The notes beneath the pieces are model-generated. The model was not told the DNA's origin, ran no database searches, and saw only the letters and a program-made list of their open reading frames with translations. The position numbers and the translations under genes were made by a program. From Chitinophagaceae bacterium (lineage in GTDB: Bacteria; Bacteroidota; Bacteroidia; Chitinophagales; Chitinophagaceae), in assembly GCA_025963615.1 (NCBI GenBank), contig JAOQAL010000057.1, forward strand, positions 1-7,528: a DNA stretch of 7,528 nucleotides, read 5' to 3'. The stretch's first letter is position 1. Each line of letters starts with the position of its first letter. This document shows, piece by piece, positions 6,372 through 7,528 of this stretch.

Positions 6372-7528
6372 ATGGAGAATAAATTTTTCACCGGTCAACA
6401 AAAGAGCGAACTAACAACAGTAATATTTGCCTGTTTTAGCTGGATAATTTTTACGATGGGTTCATGTTTACTGGTCTCATGTGGAAATAAAAATCATAGT
6501 ACTGTTTCCCTCCCTTCAGACAGTAAATCCTATGGTGTAATCACAGTTGTTCCGCGAACAACAGTTATCTACTCTGATTTTCCTGCTACTATTCAGGGGC
6601 AACAGAATGTTGAGATCCGGCCGCAAATTGATGGTTATATGAAAGCTCTTTATGTGGATGAAGGATCCGTTGTGAAAAAGGGCCAGCTCCTTTTTCGCAT
6701 TAGCGCTCCTCTTTATGAACAGGGTGTCCGCACAGCCGAAGCCAACATAAAAATCGCACAGGCTGATTTGAATGCTGCACAAATGGAGGTAAACAAAGTA
6801 AGGCCATTAGTTGAAAAAAATATAGTTAGCAGTTATGGATTGCAATCTGCCGAATATACGCTGCAATCAAAACAAGCCGCTCTGGCACAGGCAAATGCTA
6901 CATTGATCAATGCACAAACTAATTTAAGCTATGCTACTATTTACAGCCCTGCCGATGGAGTGATAGGATTAATTCCCTTTAAGATAGGAAGTTTGGTAAG
7001 CAGCAATACTATACAACCTTTAACAACGGTTTCCAATATCCAAAATATCTACGCCTATTTTTCCATTAACGAAAAACAGCAATTAGATTTTTTAACTAAT
7101 ACAAAGGGTAATACGCTTCAGAAAAAATTAGCCGCCCTGCCCCCTGTTACTCTTTTGCTTGCCAACGGAACTATTTTTGATCAAAAAGGGCGTATTGAAA
7201 CTATCGGAGGTCTTGTTAATGTACCTACCGGTTCTGTTGCGTTCAGAGCTACATTTCAAAACCCGGGAGGTTTAATACGGAGTGGAAGCAGCGCAACTGT
7301 GGAAATTCCTCAAACGATCGATACAGCTGTGCTTGTTCCGCAAAGCGCTACCTACCAGATACAGGGAAAACTTTTTATTTATGTAATCGCTCCTGATAAT
7401 ACGATTCACTCAACTGCCATCCAGGTAAACAGTAATACACCCGGCCATTCTTATGTAGTGGAGCAGGGACTCAAGCCCAATGATAGAATAGTGGTGGAAG
7501 GAATTGGAAATCTCAGGGAAGGATTAAC
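6372..7528 (+). CDS. RND efflux periplasmic adaptor lipoprotein (MexE/AcrA type, membrane fusion protein), 3' end outside window
   Basis: The frame runs open from ATG 6372 to the window edge (385 complete codons). Family members are about 370-400 aa, so the stop should be very near. The N-terminus has a hydrophobic segment (about 15-36) ending in LLVSCG, a good lipobox with C37 as the lipidated Cys, so the protein would be anchored on the periplasmic side of the inner membrane. Next come the first lipoyl half (about 78-112, VEIRPQIDGYMKALYVDEGS then VKKGQLLF), the alpha-helical hairpin (about 116-184, rich in Ala, Gln and Asn), the second lipoyl half (about 186-211, SYATIYSPADGVIGLI), then the beta-barrel and membrane-proximal domains. 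The phrase TVSNIQNIYAYFSI is typical of the MexE branch. The protein would join an RND pump to an outer-membrane channel for drug export; both partners are probably encoded just downstream. An upstream ATG at 6309 is possible but gives an overlong signal. Confidence 0.9.
   Translation, partial: MENKFFTGQQKSELTTVIFACFSWIIFTMGSCLLVSCGNKNHSTVSLPSDSKSYGVITVVPRTTVIYSDFPATIQGQQNVEIRPQIDGYMKALYVDEGSVVKKGQLLFRISAPLYEQGVRTAEANIKIAQADLNAAQMEVNKVRPLVEKNIVSSYGLQSAEYTLQSKQAALAQANATLINAQTNLSYATIYSPADGVIGLIPFKIGSLVSSNTIQPLTTVSNIQNIYAYFSINEKQQLDFLTNTKGNTLQKKLAALPPVTLLLANGTIFDQKGRIETIGGLVNVPTGSVAFRATFQNPGGLIRSGSSATVEIPQTIDTAVLVPQSATYQIQGKLFIYVIAPDNTIHSTAIQVNSNTPGHSYVVEQGLKPNDRIVVEGIGNLREGL

Noticed and set aside
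6516..6782. 88-codon minus-strand open frame
   Set aside because: It lies wholly antisense to the well-supported RND adaptor and shows no family features.

Overview
The window looks like a chromosomal segment from a member of the Bacteroidota, possibly a Chitinophagaceae-like soil or freshwater organism. The reasons are moderate-to-low GC, start codons preceded by A/T-rich sequence instead of clear Shine-Dalgarno motifs, an OprO/P-type porin ending in Phe, an exported NIPSNAP-family protein, and an RND adaptor built as a lipoprotein. This placement is inferred from gene content only. No RNA gene, CRISPR array, insertion sequence or phage gene is visible.

Left part (1-2256, all +). The 3' end of a 3-hydroxyisobutyrate dehydrogenase-type (beta-hydroxyacid dehydrogenase) gene is followed after 4 nt by an exported two-domain NIPSNAP protein. 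Immediately after the NIPSNAP stop lies a decayed second copy of the 3' end of the dehydrogenase gene (1255-1385), with an in-frame stop and a 1-nt shift. Then come a half-size EamA-type transporter and, 13 nt later, a small DoxX-family membrane protein. Spacing suggests two short transcription units or one longer one.

Middle (2257-4494). After a 214-nt spacer with one hairpin comes a stand-alone VIT/CCC1-type membrane protein. It closely resembles the membrane half of MbfA (erythrin-VIT) iron exporters but lacks the ferritin-like half. It converges, with a 29-nt spacer, on a 14-helix DHA2-type MFS drug exporter on the minus strand.

Right part (4495-7528). A divergent intergenic region separates the MFS gene from an OprO/P-like porin. 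A 427-nt stretch without a recognisable gene follows, then an RND efflux periplasmic adaptor lipoprotein that runs off the window end. An inner-membrane RND pump and an outer-membrane factor are expected beyond the edge.

Overall the window is an export and envelope neighbourhood (two efflux systems, a metal-export-like protein, a porin) beside a small oxidoreductase/NIPSNAP cluster. I see no clear novel multi-gene system. The most unusual points are the dehydrogenase relic flanking the NIPSNAP gene and the erythrin-less MbfA-like transporter.
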